Made by a program: the position numbers and the translations under genes
The notes under the pieces: model-generated
Seen by the model: the letters and a program-made list of their open reading frames with translations, nothing else
Databases searched by the model: none
What the model was told of the DNA's origin: nothing
Shown here: positions 33,790 through 42,241 of the stretch, piece by piece
How positions within the stretch are numbered: position 1 is the first letter of the stretch
How the letters are laid out: each line of letters begins with the position of its first letter
DNA from: Sulfurimonas sp.
Lineage (GTDB): Bacteria; Campylobacterota; Campylobacteria; Campylobacterales; Sulfurimonadaceae
Reading direction: 5' to 3'
NCBI GenBank assembly: GCA_026988235.1
Contig: JALSLQ010000069.1
Span: 1-42,241 of the forward strand
DNA length: 42,241 nucleotides

Positions 33790-33848
33790 GCCATTAAGTT
33801 GAGCTTTTTCGGAACCTAGGTTCCGAAAAAGTTACTTCACTTAATGGC
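33790..33848. repeat. REP/MITE-like element, copy 3 (59-bp snap-back form)
   Basis: The ends are GCCATTAAGT (33790) and ACTTAATGGC (to 33848), the same terminal motif as copies 1 and 2. Inside is a perfect 26-bp palindrome centred on CCTAGG, made of TTTTTCGGAA and its complement. It corresponds to one half of copy 2 folded back on itself, with both central palindromes of copy 2 gone. It lies 35 bp after the infC stop, so it could terminate that transcript. Confidence 0.85.
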
Positions 33849-33883
33849 GTTGGGTAGGATAATAAAGTATGTTTAGTACATAC

Positions 33884-34402
33884 TTATTTTTGTGGAACAA
33901 CATACATATTGTAGTAGCGTCCTTCAAACTTTGGTGGCTTATCCATTACAGCGATGTCTTCAACCATAGGCCATACCTGTAAAAGGACTTCTTTAGCCGC
34001 TTCTGGATGTGCCATCTCACGACCGCGTAAAAATACTCTGAATTTTACATGAAAACCTTTTTCAAGGAACTCTCGTGCATGTTTCACCTTATATGCTACA
34101 TCATTTTCCGCAATTTTCACAGAGAGTTTAATCTCTTTAACAACGATTTTCACTTGATTTTTTCGTTGCTCTTTGAGCTTTTTTTCTTCTTGGTATCTAA
34201 ACTTCCCATAATCCATGATTTTTGCAACAGGTGGCTTGGCATTTGGGGCAATCAACACAAGGTCTAAGCCTAATTCATTTGCTTTTGTCATAGCTTCATC
34301 AGTAGAGATGACGCCTAAAGACTCACCTCCATCTACATTACATCTCACCTCTGGAACACGGATGTCATCATTCATGATGACGCGGTCTTTGTTTTTACTC
34401 AA
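33884..34402 (-). CDS. infC: Translation initiation factor IF-3
   Basis: This 172-residue IF-3 has [21 protein letters not shown] at the N domain, the linker [17 protein letters not shown], and [22 protein letters not shown] in the C domain. It keeps initiator tRNA and start codon selection accurate on the 30S subunit. The start is TTG at 34402, sharing TTGA with the thrS stop and preceded by GAGGT at a 7-8-nt distance. An internal ATG (34375) is less likely because it would remove nine residues. A non-ATG start is common for infC and lets IF-3 restrain its own synthesis. Confidence 0.93.
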   Translation of the reverse strand: MSKNKDRVIMNDDIRVPEVRCNVDGGESLGVISTDEAMTKANELGLDLVLIAPNAKPPVAKIMDYGKFRYQEEKKLKEQRKNQVKIVVKEIKLSVKIAENDVAYKVKHAREFLEKGFHVKFRVFLRGREMAHPEAAKEVLLQVWPMVEDIAVMDKPPKFEGRYYNMYVVPQK

Positions 34403-36207
34403 AAATTTACCTCATTTATTTTAGTTTGTATAAGCTTCAAGAATTCCTCTTCACTTAAGTTGTACTGCTCTCTAGTTCGTCTATCACGAATAGCAACTGT
34501 TTTATTTTTTATCTCTTCATCCCCAATGACAACTATCATGGGAACACGAGTTTTTTCTGCAGTTCTGATTCTTTTATTTAAAGAATCATTCTTCACATAA
34601 ATTTCACTATCGGCATTAATATCAATAAGTTTATCTGATAATAGCTTAGCATATTCTTTATGTGTTTGGGCAACTGGAATAATTGCTACCTGTGTAGGCG
34701 ATATAAACATCGGAAATTCTCCGGCGTAATGCTCTGTCAAAATCCCAATAAAACGCTCAAATGAACCCAAAATAGCACGGTGAATCATTACCGGCTGTAT
34801 TTTGTCATTCTCTTCGCCGTTGTATTCCAAATGAAAACGCTCAGGAAGATTAAAATCTAACTGAATTGTTCCACACTGCCACTCACGACCAATGGCATCG
34901 GTAATTTTAATGTCGATTTTTGGTCCGTAAAATGCCCCACCACCCTCATCTATCTCATAAGCAAGTTCATTTTTATCCATCGCATTTTTGAGTGCCTGTG
35001 TAGAAATTTCCCATACTTCATCACTTCCAACAGCTTTCTCAGGTTTTGTGGAAATCATCATTTTGTAATCAAATTCAAAAGTTGACATAATTTTATCGAC
35101 GAAATCAACCACTTCAATAATTTGTTCTTCAATCTGATCAGCACGACAGAAAATATGTGCATCATCTTGGGTAAATTCACGAACACGAAAAAGTCCGTGC
35201 AAGGCACCCGTCATCTCATGACGATGCACAACACCATATTCAAAATATTTAATCGGCAAATCTCTGTAAGAGTGTAGCTCATCTTCATATACTTTGATAT
35301 GACCGACACAATTCATAGGTTTTACACCAAATTCCAGCTCATCAATATGCGTAAAATACATATTTTCACCATAATTTTGATAATGCCCTGATGTTTTCCA
35401 TAAATCGGAACGCAACATCTCGGGACCGCGAACAGGTTGATATCCGCGTTTTCTATGTGCTTTAAAAAGTAATGATTCTAGTCTTGCACGCAGACGCCCA
35501 CCGGCAGGCAACCAGATAGGAAAACCGGCACCAACTTCTTCACGGAAAGTAAAGAGTTTCATCTCATTACCCAGTTTACGATGGTCGCGTTTTTCAGCCT
35601 CGGCTAACATTGTCATATGTTCTTTGAGTGCCTCTTTTGTTGCAAACGCTATACCGTATATACGCGTAAGCATCTCATTTTTAGAATCTCCACCAAGATA
35701 AGCACCTGCAATTTTTGTAAGTTTAAAGTAACGAATCAATCCGATATTTGGCAAGTGTGGACCACGGCATAAATCTTCAAATTCACCCTGTTTATAGATA
35801 CTTACCGTATCACTTGGAATGCGTTTCATCACTTCAAGTTTTAGATGGTCATCTTTAAATTTCTCTTTTGCTTCATCCATAGAGATTTCATACTTCTCTA
35901 TCAGGTATTTTTTCTTTGCAAAAGAGAGCATTTGTTTCTCAATTTTCTTTAAATCACCCTCACCAATTTCAGCAGAAGTTTTAAAGTCATAGTAAAAGCC
36001 CTCTTTGACAACAGGTCCGACATAAAATTCAGCATCAGGATAGAGTGATTTAATAGCCTGTGCCATAAGGTGAGCCGTTGAGTGACGCAGAATTTCTAAA
36101 GATTCAGGAGAATTATCAAGATGAATTTGTTCGCCTTCAAATCCACACTCTTTTGCTGTTTGCGTATCAATAATCTCACCATCTTTTTTTATAGCAATTT
36201 CATTCAA
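34399..36207 (-). CDS. thrS: Threonyl-tRNA synthetase
   Basis: This 602-residue class II synthetase has the editing-domain motif [10 protein letters not shown] (His42/His46), [10 protein letters not shown], motif 2 [12 protein letters not shown], the zinc ligand region MNCVGH and motif 3 [19 protein letters not shown]. The C-terminal anticodon domain includes [11 protein letters not shown]. It is about 40 residues shorter than E. coli ThrRS because the N-terminal TGS domain is reduced to about 30 residues, as I recall for Campylobacter ThrRS. It overlaps infC by 4 bp and follows ilvD by 15 bp. Confidence 0.96.
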   Translation of the reverse strand: MNEIAIKKDGEIIDTQTAKECGFEGEQIHLDNSPESLEILRHSTAHLMAQAIKSLYPDAEFYVGPVVKEGFYYDFKTSAEIGEGDLKKIEKQMLSFAKKKYLIEKYEISMDEAKEKFKDDHLKLEVMKRIPSDTVSIYKQGEFEDLCRGPHLPNIGLIRYFKLTKIAGAYLGGDSKNEMLTRIYGIAFATKEALKEHMTMLAEAEKRDHRKLGNEMKLFTFREEVGAGFPIWLPAGGRLRARLESLLFKAHRKRGYQPVRGPEMLRSDLWKTSGHYQNYGENMYFTHIDELEFGVKPMNCVGHIKVYEDELHSYRDLPIKYFEYGVVHRHEMTGALHGLFRVREFTQDDAHIFCRADQIEEQIIEVVDFVDKIMSTFEFDYKMMISTKPEKAVGSDEVWEISTQALKNAMDKNELAYEIDEGGGAFYGPKIDIKITDAIGREWQCGTIQLDFNLPERFHLEYNGEENDKIQPVMIHRAILGSFERFIGILTEHYAGEFPMFISPTQVAIIPVAQTHKEYAKLLSDKLIDINADSEIYVKNDSLNKRIRTAEKTRVPMIVVIGDEEIKNKTVAIRDRRTREQYNLSEEEFLKLIQTKINEVNF

Positions 36208-36222
36208 AATATATTTTCCTTC

Positions 36223-37914
36223 TTATAATTCAGTTTTTAGTACGGCACCGTTTGATGCATTAGATACTAACAGTTGGTAACGCTTCAACCATTTTGATTT
36301 CACTTCATTTTTATACGGTACATAATGATCTTTTCTTTTTGCCAACTCTTCACCATCTACATGTAACTGTAGTATATGTTTATCAACATCAAGTTCTATC
36401 TCATCACCGTCTTCTATTAAAGCGATAAGTCCACCCTCAGCCGCTTCTGGAGAAACATGCCCAATTGAAGCACCTTTTGTAGCCCCTGAAAAACGACCGT
36501 CAGTAATCAACGCAACACTCTCACCCAATCCCATACCCTGAATAAGTGCAGTCGGTGCAAGCATCTCTTGCATACCCGGACCGCCTTTTGGACCCTCGTA
36601 ACGAATCACGACAATATTACCGGGGTTGACTTTATGTGCCATAATTCCGGCTATAGCTTCTGCTTGCGAGTTAAAGCAAATCGCCGTCCCTTTGAAGTGT
36701 CTCATACTGTCAACAATACCGGCAGCTTTAATAACCGCACCCTCTGTTGCAAGATTACCAAAAAGAATAGAAAGCCCCCCGACAGGAGAATATGCATGCT
36801 CATTCGTATGAATAATAGACAAATCTCTAATCTCGGCATCTTTAATTCTCTCACCCAAAGTCTCCCCTGTAATAGTAAGCGCATCAAGGTTTAGAACATC
36901 ATTACCTCTGTTAGAAACCTCTTTCATAACCGCATTAACACCACCGGCATCATCAATATCTTTCATATGAACAGTTGTTAATGATGGAGAAATTTTAGCT
37001 ATATGTGCTACTTTTTCCGCTATTTTATTGATATTTTCTATTTTATACTCTACATCTGCTTCTCTGGCAATTGCCAACATATGTAGCACGGTATTTGAAC
37101 TACCACCCATTGCCATATCGACAACAAATGCATTATGCACTGCTTTTTCATTTAAAATATTTTTGAAGTTGTATTTTTCGTTATTTTCCATTTTTGCAAG
37201 CTCAACGATGCGTTTTGCCGCCTTTTTTACCATCACAATCCTCTCCGGTGTCATTGCAAGTACCGTTCCATTGCCTGGTAGTGCAATACCCATCGCTTCA
37301 CAAAGAGTATTCATAGAGTTTGCCGTAAACATTCCCGAACAACTTCCTCCCGATGGGCAGGCTTCACACTCTATTTCATGTAACTCTTCTTCACTCATTT
37401 TTCCGTCATTAAATTGCCCGACCGCTTCAAATGCCGTTGACAAATCAATAGGTGTTCCGTCTTTTTTATGACCTGCAGGCATAGGACCGCCTGAGACAAA
37501 AATAGTAGGAACATTTACACGAAGTGCACCCATAATCATACCTGGAACAATTTTGTCACAGTTAGGAATACAAATCATTGCATCAAGTTTATGCGCATTC
37601 ATAACAGTTTCAATAGAGTCTGCAATAATCTCGCGCGAAGGCAAAGAATACAGCATACCATCATGTCCCATAGCAATCCCATCATCCACACCGATAGTGT
37701 TAAAAACAAAAGGAACTCCTCCTGCCTCGCGAATAGCTTCTTTTACAATTTCACCATACTCATGTAAAAAAAAGTGTCCGGGAATAATATCAATATAAGA
37801 GTTCGCAATCCCGATAAACGGTTTGTCAAAATCTTCATCTTTTAATCCTGTTGCCCGTAACAATGAACGATGAGGCGCTTTATCAAAGCCCTTTTTAATA
37901 ATATCACTTCTCAT
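36223..37914 (-). CDS. ilvD: Dihydroxy-acid dehydratase
   Basis: This 563-residue iron-sulfur enzyme makes the 2-oxo acids for isoleucine and valine. Cluster cysteines and signatures are visible in [18 protein letters not shown] and [20 protein letters not shown]. The C-terminal region has [16 protein letters not shown] and [13 protein letters not shown]. It is the first gene of ilvD-thrS-infC. The upstream 37915-38057 region also carries the + strand tRNA promoter. Confidence 0.96.
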   Translation of the reverse strand: MRSDIIKKGFDKAPHRSLLRATGLKDEDFDKPFIGIANSYIDIIPGHFFLHEYGEIVKEAIREAGGVPFVFNTIGVDDGIAMGHDGMLYSLPSREIIADSIETVMNAHKLDAMICIPNCDKIVPGMIMGALRVNVPTIFVSGGPMPAGHKKDGTPIDLSTAFEAVGQFNDGKMSEEELHEIECEACPSGGSCSGMFTANSMNTLCEAMGIALPGNGTVLAMTPERIVMVKKAAKRIVELAKMENNEKYNFKNILNEKAVHNAFVVDMAMGGSSNTVLHMLAIAREADVEYKIENINKIAEKVAHIAKISPSLTTVHMKDIDDAGGVNAVMKEVSNRGNDVLNLDALTITGETLGERIKDAEIRDLSIIHTNEHAYSPVGGLSILFGNLATEGAVIKAAGIVDSMRHFKGTAICFNSQAEAIAGIMAHKVNPGNIVVIRYEGPKGGPGMQEMLAPTALIQGMGLGESVALITDGRFSGATKGASIGHVSPEAAEGGLIALIEDGDEIELDVDKHILQLHVDGEELAKRKDHYVPYKNEVKSKWLKRYQLLVSNASNGAVLKTEL

Positions 37915-37995
37915 AAAAAATCCCTATATAGTAGTTTACATCTTTAAATATGAATGCGATTATAGCACTTTTTTTCTATTTTTAACTAAAAACTC

Positions 37996-38024
37996 TTTAC
38001 AAAGTAAAAAAAACAAGCTATAAT
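37996..38024 (+). promoter_or_regulatory. Sigma-70 promoter for the tRNA cluster (TTTACA-17-TATAAT)
   Basis: TTTACA (37996-38001) and TATAAT (38019-38024) are separated by exactly 17 bp. A C/G-rich TCCGGC follows, a discriminator typical of stringently controlled stable-RNA promoters. The first tRNA begins about 27 bp after the expected start site. Confidence 0.85.
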
Positions 38025-38057
38025 TCCGGCTCACTTACAAAGTGTAAACTGAAAATT

Positions 38058-38132
<75 letters not shown>

Positions 38133-38168
38133 TTTTTAAAATTGTTAAACTGTGAATTCATTCATTAT

Positions 38169-38255
38169 GCCCGGGTGGCGAAATTGGTAGACGCAGGGGA
38201 CTTAAAATCCCCCGGTAGCAATACTGTGCCGGTTCGAGTCCGGCCCCGGGCACCA
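38169..38255 (+). tRNA. tRNA-Leu (TAA)
   Basis: This 87-nt class II tRNA has acceptor GCCCGGG/CCCGGGC, a long variable arm, anticodon loop CTTAAAA (TAA), T-loop GGTTCGAGTCC and encoded CCA. Confidence 0.97.
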
Positions 38256-38278
38256 TTGATATGAAAGATAAATTGACT

Positions 38279-38352
38279 GGTGCCATCGCCAAGTGGTAAG
38301 GCCGCAGCCTGCAAAGCTGCTATCCCCAGTTCAAATCTGGGTGGCACCTCCA
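38279..38352 (+). tRNA. tRNA-Cys (GCA)
   Basis: Acceptor GGTGCCA pairs with TGGCACC, anticodon loop CTGCAAA carries GCA, the T-arm reads CCAGTTCAAATCTGG, the discriminator is T and CCA is encoded. Confidence 0.97.
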
Positions 38353-38385
38353 GTTTAAATGATTTTCTTATCAAAAACAACATGT

Positions 38386-38474
38386 GGATCTTTGGCAGAG
38401 TTGGTCGAATGCACCGGTCTTGAAAACCGGCGAGGGTCATACCTCCCAGGGTTCGAATCCCTGAGGGTCCACCA
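38386..38474 (+). tRNA. tRNA-Ser (TGA)
   Basis: This 89-nt class II tRNA has acceptor GGATCTT pairing with AGGGTCC through G-U pairs, anticodon loop CTTGAAA (TGA), a long variable arm and encoded CCA. The Gly-Leu-Cys-Ser order is what I recall from other Campylobacterota. Its 3' end faces the ietAS genes, and tRNA-Ser 3' ends are frequent integration sites. Confidence 0.96.
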
Positions 38475-38736
38475 CTTCTAAACATCACTAAACCCTAAAA
38501 TACGAATCAAACTAAACTTTTAAGAAATAATGATATTTTCTTTGCTATCCTATTGCTACCCACATTAAAATCTACAAAACATAAATCTCAGACTATTTAC
38601 TTTTGTAATGCTAAAATGACTTCGTGCAAGTTTAGACTGAAACATTACTCACCAAAAAAAACTTCAACCGCCCATTCAACCAGTAAATGCAATTTTCAAC
38701 TTAGTTATGCAGCCAATACTTTTGAAACTTAGGGAA
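38475..38736. other. Gene-free junction between tRNA-Ser and ietS
   Basis: This 262-bp AT-rich stretch holds no ORF with a ribosome binding site, no clear terminator and no second copy of the tRNA-Ser 3' end. It is the junction between core tRNA genes and the probable accessory ietAS module. Confidence 0.6.
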
Positions 38737-40953
38737 TTATTCGAACTCTATTTCTTCTTCTGCTACATTAAAAATGTCAATTCTTGTATCCACATCTATT
38801 TTATTAACTAACCAGCCTCTAAGTTGAGCATTTTTAATAAATTCATCGATTCTATTAACTCCATTTATTTCTTTTAAAGTTATTACAACACCAAACTTGA
38901 GTCCTTCACCAAACTTTTCGTCTAGTCGTTCTTTTGTTTTAAGACTTAATCCCCATAAAGGGTTATCATAAGCCTTTAATTCTCTATTTTTTCCAGTTAG
39001 AACTTCTCGTATATGTTTTACATTGTCCCATTTTCTAAAAATCTTTCTGGCATCTTCTTCCCATGTATAATGACCAAATTCCTCTGTTTGATAGTTATTG
39101 TTAATAGACTTATGTTCCTTACCATTTAGCCTACCAAATTTTATATCAAGTTCTGTATTAGTATAGTCTACCCCTTGATTTCTTGAACAAGCTGGAAAAT
39201 AACAAAGTGTAGCTTTTGCAGTAAAAGGATGTTTCTCTTTAACTACAGGCACTGGTATCTTGTAATTGTATGTATCATATTCTTCAGAAATACCTTGTAT
39301 AATAAACTGTATTTCATCATCTGCACAATGTACAATATTTTCTACTCTTTTTGGAACAACTCCATGACCAATAAGTGATGGATCATTTTGCTGTTTATCC
39401 CATCCTGTTGCAGAATTAATAAGTAGTGCTTTTGCAATATCTCTATTTAACCCTAATATATCAATTAAATATGATAATTTCCTAGAAATCCAAGGGGCTG
39501 CAAATGAAGTTCCTTTAACAAATGCTTCTCCTGTAGGAGTACAAACCCTCATAGGATTTCCAGAATCACCACCATAATAGCTAATATCAGGTTTAATGAA
39601 AAATGATAAGACTGGTCCTTTTCTACTATATGATGAAGGCTGGTTATTCATATCTACAGAATTTACAACTATAGAGTTAATTGAATCTGCTGGAGCTCCA
39701 ATTGGTCTAGTTTCAGTTTCCCCAGAAGATAAGTTTGTTCCAGCGATAACAAATATGACATCATTTTCAAATTGTATTTTGTCCAAAATAGCTGCTTCAG
39801 GAGATATAAAATTAGAATGTATATCAAGTTTTGATCCCAAAGATAAGTTCCAAACTTTAATATCTCTATTTTGAGATACAATCTCACTAATATTTCTTAA
39901 TATTGTAAATGAGTTAAAGCTAATACCACTTGCTACTCCAAAATGCCTTACTTTGAAATTACCACATCCATCATCTAAATCAGGATTAAATGTTGGCCCA
40001 TCTACAATTATAGAGGAAACAGCTGTTCCATGCTCATAATCACTAGCTGAAGTAGGTATCTCATTAGAGAGCATATTAGTATATTCAACCCATTCAGAAA
40101 AATATACAGTTGCATCAAAAAGGGTGTCTATAACACCAATAGTTGGCTCATGCTCTGGTGAATTAATTTTTATCATTCCGTCATCAATAAACTCAAAGTC
40201 ATCTTTCGTTATTTCAGATAAATCACTAACCGCCATAGATATTAAAAATGGAGCTTTTACCTTTAAAGTTTCTAATTCGTCAGGTCGTAATAAAATAGTT
40301 GTTTCATCCATAATACGGTTAGATAAAATATTTATTCCTATTTTTTCTAGTAATTGAGTCGTCCTTAAATCTGTTTTATAGATAGTAATAATTGCATCAT
40401 TTTCAAATATCACATCATCAGTGGATACATCAAACTTATCAACATAATATGCATCTACAATTATTTTAAAAAATTTTGTTTTTCCAATTGTCTTAGGAGT
40501 AAATAGAACTTCTTTTTTATTTATTTTATCAATAGTATTACAATCTATTTCACCATTAAATTTTTGATTTAGAATATCAATACTATATCTTAATTGTTTT
40601 ATGGATTCATTTAAAATATTTCGAGATATGTAATGTGTGATTATATGTTTTGGAGAGTCATCATTTGAAAATTTCGCACCTACTACAGAGCTATTAGGAC
40701 TATTTGAATTATTTCCCAAAAGAGCTTGTAATCTGTTGGTTTTAGCTGCAACCTTAATATAGTGTGCTGTAATGAGTGCTCCAGACAATAAACTCTGATT
40801 TTGCCAGAACACCTGTAGCTCACTTAAATTTTTAAGTAAATTTTGTAACCTTAATACATTTATAGATTTACCTTTTGGTAAATTAGTTCCTCCACCTCCA
40901 CCTTTATAAGGTGCTTGCTCAAAAGTTCCTTTTAATTGTAGTAAATCATTCAA
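38737..40953 (-). CDS. ietS: IetS-like subtilisin-family (S8) serine protease
   Basis: This 738-residue protein has an S8 catalytic domain at about 270-515. The triad is visible: Asp276 in GVIDT, His308 in YEHGTA and Ser483 in GTSFAAP, with oxyanion Asn407 in VIAGTN. There is no signal peptide, so it acts in the cytoplasm, unlike most subtilases. The 250-residue N-terminal region (with a GGGGG run near 18-22) and the 220-residue C-terminal region are not recognised. It starts at TTG 40953, using AAGGAG formed by the last two codons (Lys-Glu) of ietA. The pair matches IetA/IetS, first described as a stability and incompatibility module of pTiC58 and later as an anti-phage system. Base use looks more AT-rich than in the core genes. 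Confidence 0.85.
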   Translation of the reverse strand: MNDLLQLKGTFEQAPYKGGGGGTNLPKGKSINVLRLQNLLKNLSELQVFWQNQSLLSGALITAHYIKVAAKTNRLQALLGNNSNSPNSSVVGAKFSNDDSPKHIITHYISRNILNESIKQLRYSIDILNQKFNGEIDCNTIDKINKKEVLFTPKTIGKTKFFKIIVDAYYVDKFDVSTDDVIFENDAIITIYKTDLRTTQLLEKIGINILSNRIMDETTILLRPDELETLKVKAPFLISMAVSDLSEITKDDFEFIDDGMIKINSPEHEPTIGVIDTLFDATVYFSEWVEYTNMLSNEIPTSASDYEHGTAVSSIIVDGPTFNPDLDDGCGNFKVRHFGVASGISFNSFTILRNISEIVSQNRDIKVWNLSLGSKLDIHSNFISPEAAILDKIQFENDVIFVIAGTNLSSGETETRPIGAPADSINSIVVNSVDMNNQPSSYSRKGPVLSFFIKPDISYYGGDSGNPMRVCTPTGEAFVKGTSFAAPWISRKLSYLIDILGLNRDIAKALLINSATGWDKQQNDPSLIGHGVVPKRVENIVHCADDEIQFIIQGISEEYDTYNYKIPVPVVKEKHPFTAKATLCYFPACSRNQGVDYTNTELDIKFGRLNGKEHKSINNNYQTEEFGHYTWEEDARKIFRKWDNVKHIREVLTGKNRELKAYDNPLWGLSLKTKERLDEKFGEGLKFGVVITLKEINGVNRIDEFIKNAQLRGWLVNKIDVDTRIDIFNVAEEEIEFE

Positions 40954-40959
40954 TTTTTA

Positions 40960-41997
40960 TTACTCCTTTAACTCTCGAGATACTTGACTTTTTGAAATTC
41001 CCGTTAGAATTTCAATTTCTCTAACTGTAAATCCAGTCTTCTGCAACTGTTTTAAATCCATATTTTCATTATTTTTACTAACATTGATATATAATTTTTT
41101 TAAATAATCATATTCATTATTTGAGTCACTAAATGCTATTGATGTTTTAATAAGATTTTTAAGTTCCCCAGGATATGGTATTGCATCCATACATTCAAGT
41201 ATTTTCTTAAATAACCGTATATTTCTTCCGGCAAATTTAAACTTCTGTAACATATTGTTTAAAATAGCTTCACCAACATCAACAAGGTCTTGCTTTGTAT
41301 AATTACTAAAATCAATAACAGCATCAAATCTTCTTGATAATGCTTTATCAAATGCTTTATATAAATTAGTAGTTGCGATTAAGACAATATTGTCATTAAG
41401 GCTATCTAAGCCTTTTAAAACAGACGAAGTGGCTCTTCCCATCTCTCTTAAATCATTTGAATTAATCCTATCAATCGCAATTGAATCTATTTCATCAAAC
41501 AAAATAATAACTTTATCTGGATTGGAAACAGAAGAAATTTCATTAAAAAGTAATGAAATATTTTTAGAAGTTTGACCCATTTTACTATCAATAACTGAAT
41601 CAAAATCTACAATAAACAATTCCCTTTCAAGTATTCTTGCAATTTGTTTTGCTGACTCAGTTTTCCCTGTACCTGGTGGTCCTTCAAATAAAAATTTATT
41701 AACACCTGCATTGTGTCCTATGGCATTTATGATACCTAAAATATTATCTTTAATTGAATTTGGTAATGGAAGTGGATTGTTTGAAGTTTCTAATCGCTTA
41801 ACAAATACATTTTCACTTTCCTCAATTTGCGGAGAAAAGGTATTTACATCTGATAACAAAGCCATAATGTACTCAGAAAGTTGATAATTATTACTTTCGT
41901 CAAAATATTTTGCTATTTCATATGCTTCATTTCGAAAAGCAGAATCATTTTTTTCTGCATGATATTTTATTAAGTTTAATACATTCTTTTTTTTCAT
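40960..41997 (-). CDS. ietA: IetA-like AAA+ ATPase with C-terminal helix-turn-helix-like segment
   Basis: This 345-residue AAA+ protein has Walker A GPPGTGKT (106-113), Walker B ILFDEID (165-171), sensor-1 Asn211 in ATTN and an arginine-finger region SRR (221-223). A short helical N domain precedes it. The C terminus (about 322-343, TVREIEILTGISKSQVSREL) reads like a helix-turn-helix, so it may bind DNA or its own promoter. In IetAS the ATPase restrains or directs the protease. The start ATG lies within a 23-bp tandem duplication that also created an upstream start. It is the first gene of the ietA-ietS operon. Confidence 0.85.
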   Translation of the reverse strand: MKKKNVLNLIKYHAEKNDSAFRNEAYEIAKYFDESNNYQLSEYIMALLSDVNTFSPQIEESENVFVKRLETSNNPLPLPNSIKDNILGIINAIGHNAGVNKFLFEGPPGTGKTESAKQIARILERELFIVDFDSVIDSKMGQTSKNISLLFNEISSVSNPDKVIILFDEIDSIAIDRINSNDLREMGRATSSVLKGLDSLNDNIVLIATTNLYKAFDKALSRRFDAVIDFSNYTKQDLVDVGEAILNNMLQKFKFAGRNIRLFKKILECMDAIPYPGELKNLIKTSIAFSDSNNEYDYLKKLYINVSKNNENMDLKQLQKTGFTVREIEILTGISKSQVSRELKE

Positions 41998-42023
41998 TTT
42001 AATACATTCTTTTTTTTCATTTT
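41978..42023. repeat. Perfect 23-bp tandem duplication across the ietA start codon
   Basis: The unit AATACATTC-T8-CATTTT occurs twice in a row (41978-42000 and 42001-42023) without a mismatch. Each copy holds a start codon on the - strand. The upstream copy opens an 8-codon ORF (MKKKNVLK, 42020-41994) that ends in TGA overlapping the real ATG as ATGA. The A8 tract in each copy is slippage prone. Confidence 0.93.
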
Positions 42024-42037
42024 ATTCTATCAAATGT

Positions 42038-42066
42038 ATTATATCTTAGTTGGGACATATTATCAA
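42038..42066 (-). promoter_or_regulatory. Sigma-70 promoter of ietAS (TTGATA-17-TATAAT)
   Basis: On the - strand, TTGATA (42066-42061) is followed by exactly 17 bp and TATAAT (42043-42038). Transcription would start near 42031, only about ten bases before the duplicated upstream ATG, so the leader is very short and no strong ribosome binding site is seen. Confidence 0.8.
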
Positions 42067-42077
42067 TAGTTGGGACA
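42047..42077 (-). promoter_or_regulatory. Two direct repeats of TGTCCCAACTA, 20 bp apart, over the ietAS promoter
   Basis: Copies lie at 42047-42057 (inside the -10/-35 spacer) and 42067-42077 (just upstream of the -35). The 20-bp spacing puts them on about the same helix face. No other copy occurs in the window. This is the layout of a repressor operator, and the candidate binding protein is the helix-turn-helix end of IetA. Confidence 0.75.
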
Positions 42078-42130
42078 AATATTAATATATAATTATTTAA
42101 CTTTACAACAATTGATGCATATTTCACTTT

Positions 42131-42224
42131 ATTCTTCCACCCGTTTCACTCCCAGCCTTCCACTTTTTTTGAGTCTCAAACAAGCATGTAAAATTGTAGC
42201 ATAAATGAGAGTGAGTGGAAGAAT
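42131..42224. repeat. Inverted repeat ATTCTTCCAC ... GTGGAAGAAT near the window end
   Basis: Perfect 10-bp arms at 42131-42140 and 42215-42224 are separated by about 74 bp, with further similarity just inside them (TTTCACTC against CTCACTC). No gene is visible between them. It could be the edge of a mobile insertion or a loose regulatory dyad; the window ends 17 bp later. Confidence 0.45.
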
Positions 42225-42241
42225 GTTTTTTACTATTTCAT

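Noticed and set aside
37028..37471. 147-codon ORF on the + strand in ilvD
   Set aside because: It is a shadow of the well-supported ilvD gene and shows no domain or ribosome binding site.
36208..38057. T-box or amino-acid attenuator for ilvD-thrS
   Set aside because: The upstream region of ilvD is only about 140 bp, shared with the tRNA promoter, with no leader peptide rich in Ile/Val/Thr and no T-box sequence. The gap to thrS is 15 bp.
38165..38488. 107-codon ORF on the - strand across the tRNA genes
   Set aside because: It is read antisense through tRNA-Leu, tRNA-Cys and tRNA-Ser. Its peptide (for example the SGIRTLGG and PRFELGI pieces) is the well-known false product of tRNA genes.
38386..38736. 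attL/attR-type duplication of the tRNA-Ser 3' end
   Set aside because: I looked for a second copy of the tRNA-Ser 3' segment up to the window end and found none, and no integrase gene is visible. An island is therefore only inferred.

Overview
The window looks like the chromosome of an AT-rich Campylobacterota (epsilonproteobacterium), most likely Sulfurimonas or a close relative. The evidence is a four-subunit pyruvate:ferredoxin oxidoreductase, a ccoNOQP cbb3 oxidase operon followed by a DUF4006 gene, a FixH-like gene and AddB/AddA, a purA-FliJ-like-MotE-like-DUF507-carA block, the tRNA order Gly-Leu-Cys-Ser, and a pair of YeeE/YedE sulfur-transport half proteins. These gene orders match what I recall from Campylobacter and Helicobacter. 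The sulfur transporters and oxidoreductase fit a sulfur-oxidising chemolithoautotroph. No database search was possible.

Layout. 1-359: an 18-copy heptamer tandem repeat and a ~100-nt imperfect hairpin. 360-3513 (-): porG-porD-porA-porB. 3634-7143 (-): HAD hydrolase, peptide-type solute-binding protein and a membrane-anchored protein of unknown function. 7356-8182 (-): rplM-rpsI. 8360-11020 (+): molybdate operon modA - TOBE protein - modB - modC, joined by 4-bp overlaps. 11254-12921 (+): REC-GGDEF-EAL protein. 12918-23392 (-): cbb3 oxidase operon running through assembly genes into addB and addA, plus a DUF1566 gene. It includes a 29-residue membrane peptide that is easy to miss. 23606-29547 (-): aminotransferase, hisZ, purA, FliJ-like, MotE-like, DUF507 and carA. 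29636-33714: uppP (+), a 30-codon ORF (+), rdgB (-), an MFS transporter (+) and two YeeE/YedE halves (-). 33884-37914 (-): ilvD-thrS-infC. 38058-38474 (+): four tRNA genes behind a consensus promoter. 38737-41997 (-): an AAA+ ATPase and subtilisin-like protease pair of the IetAS type, a known plasmid-maintenance and anti-phage system.

The most interesting part is the right end. The ietA-ietS pair sits beside the tRNA cluster and is read toward it. It has a near-consensus sigma-70 promoter (TTGATA-17-TATAAT) covered by two direct repeats of TGTCCCAACTA exactly 20 bp apart. The ATPase carries a C-terminal helix-turn-helix-like segment that could bind them. A perfect 23-bp tandem duplication copies the ietA start codon and creates an 8-codon upstream ORF that overlaps the real start by ATGA.

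Across the window there is also a MITE/REP-like repeat family (three copies in three structural states, all beside operon ends) and a strongly over-represented palindrome, TTACATGTAA. I count nine perfect copies, all inside genes, against well under one expected from base composition.
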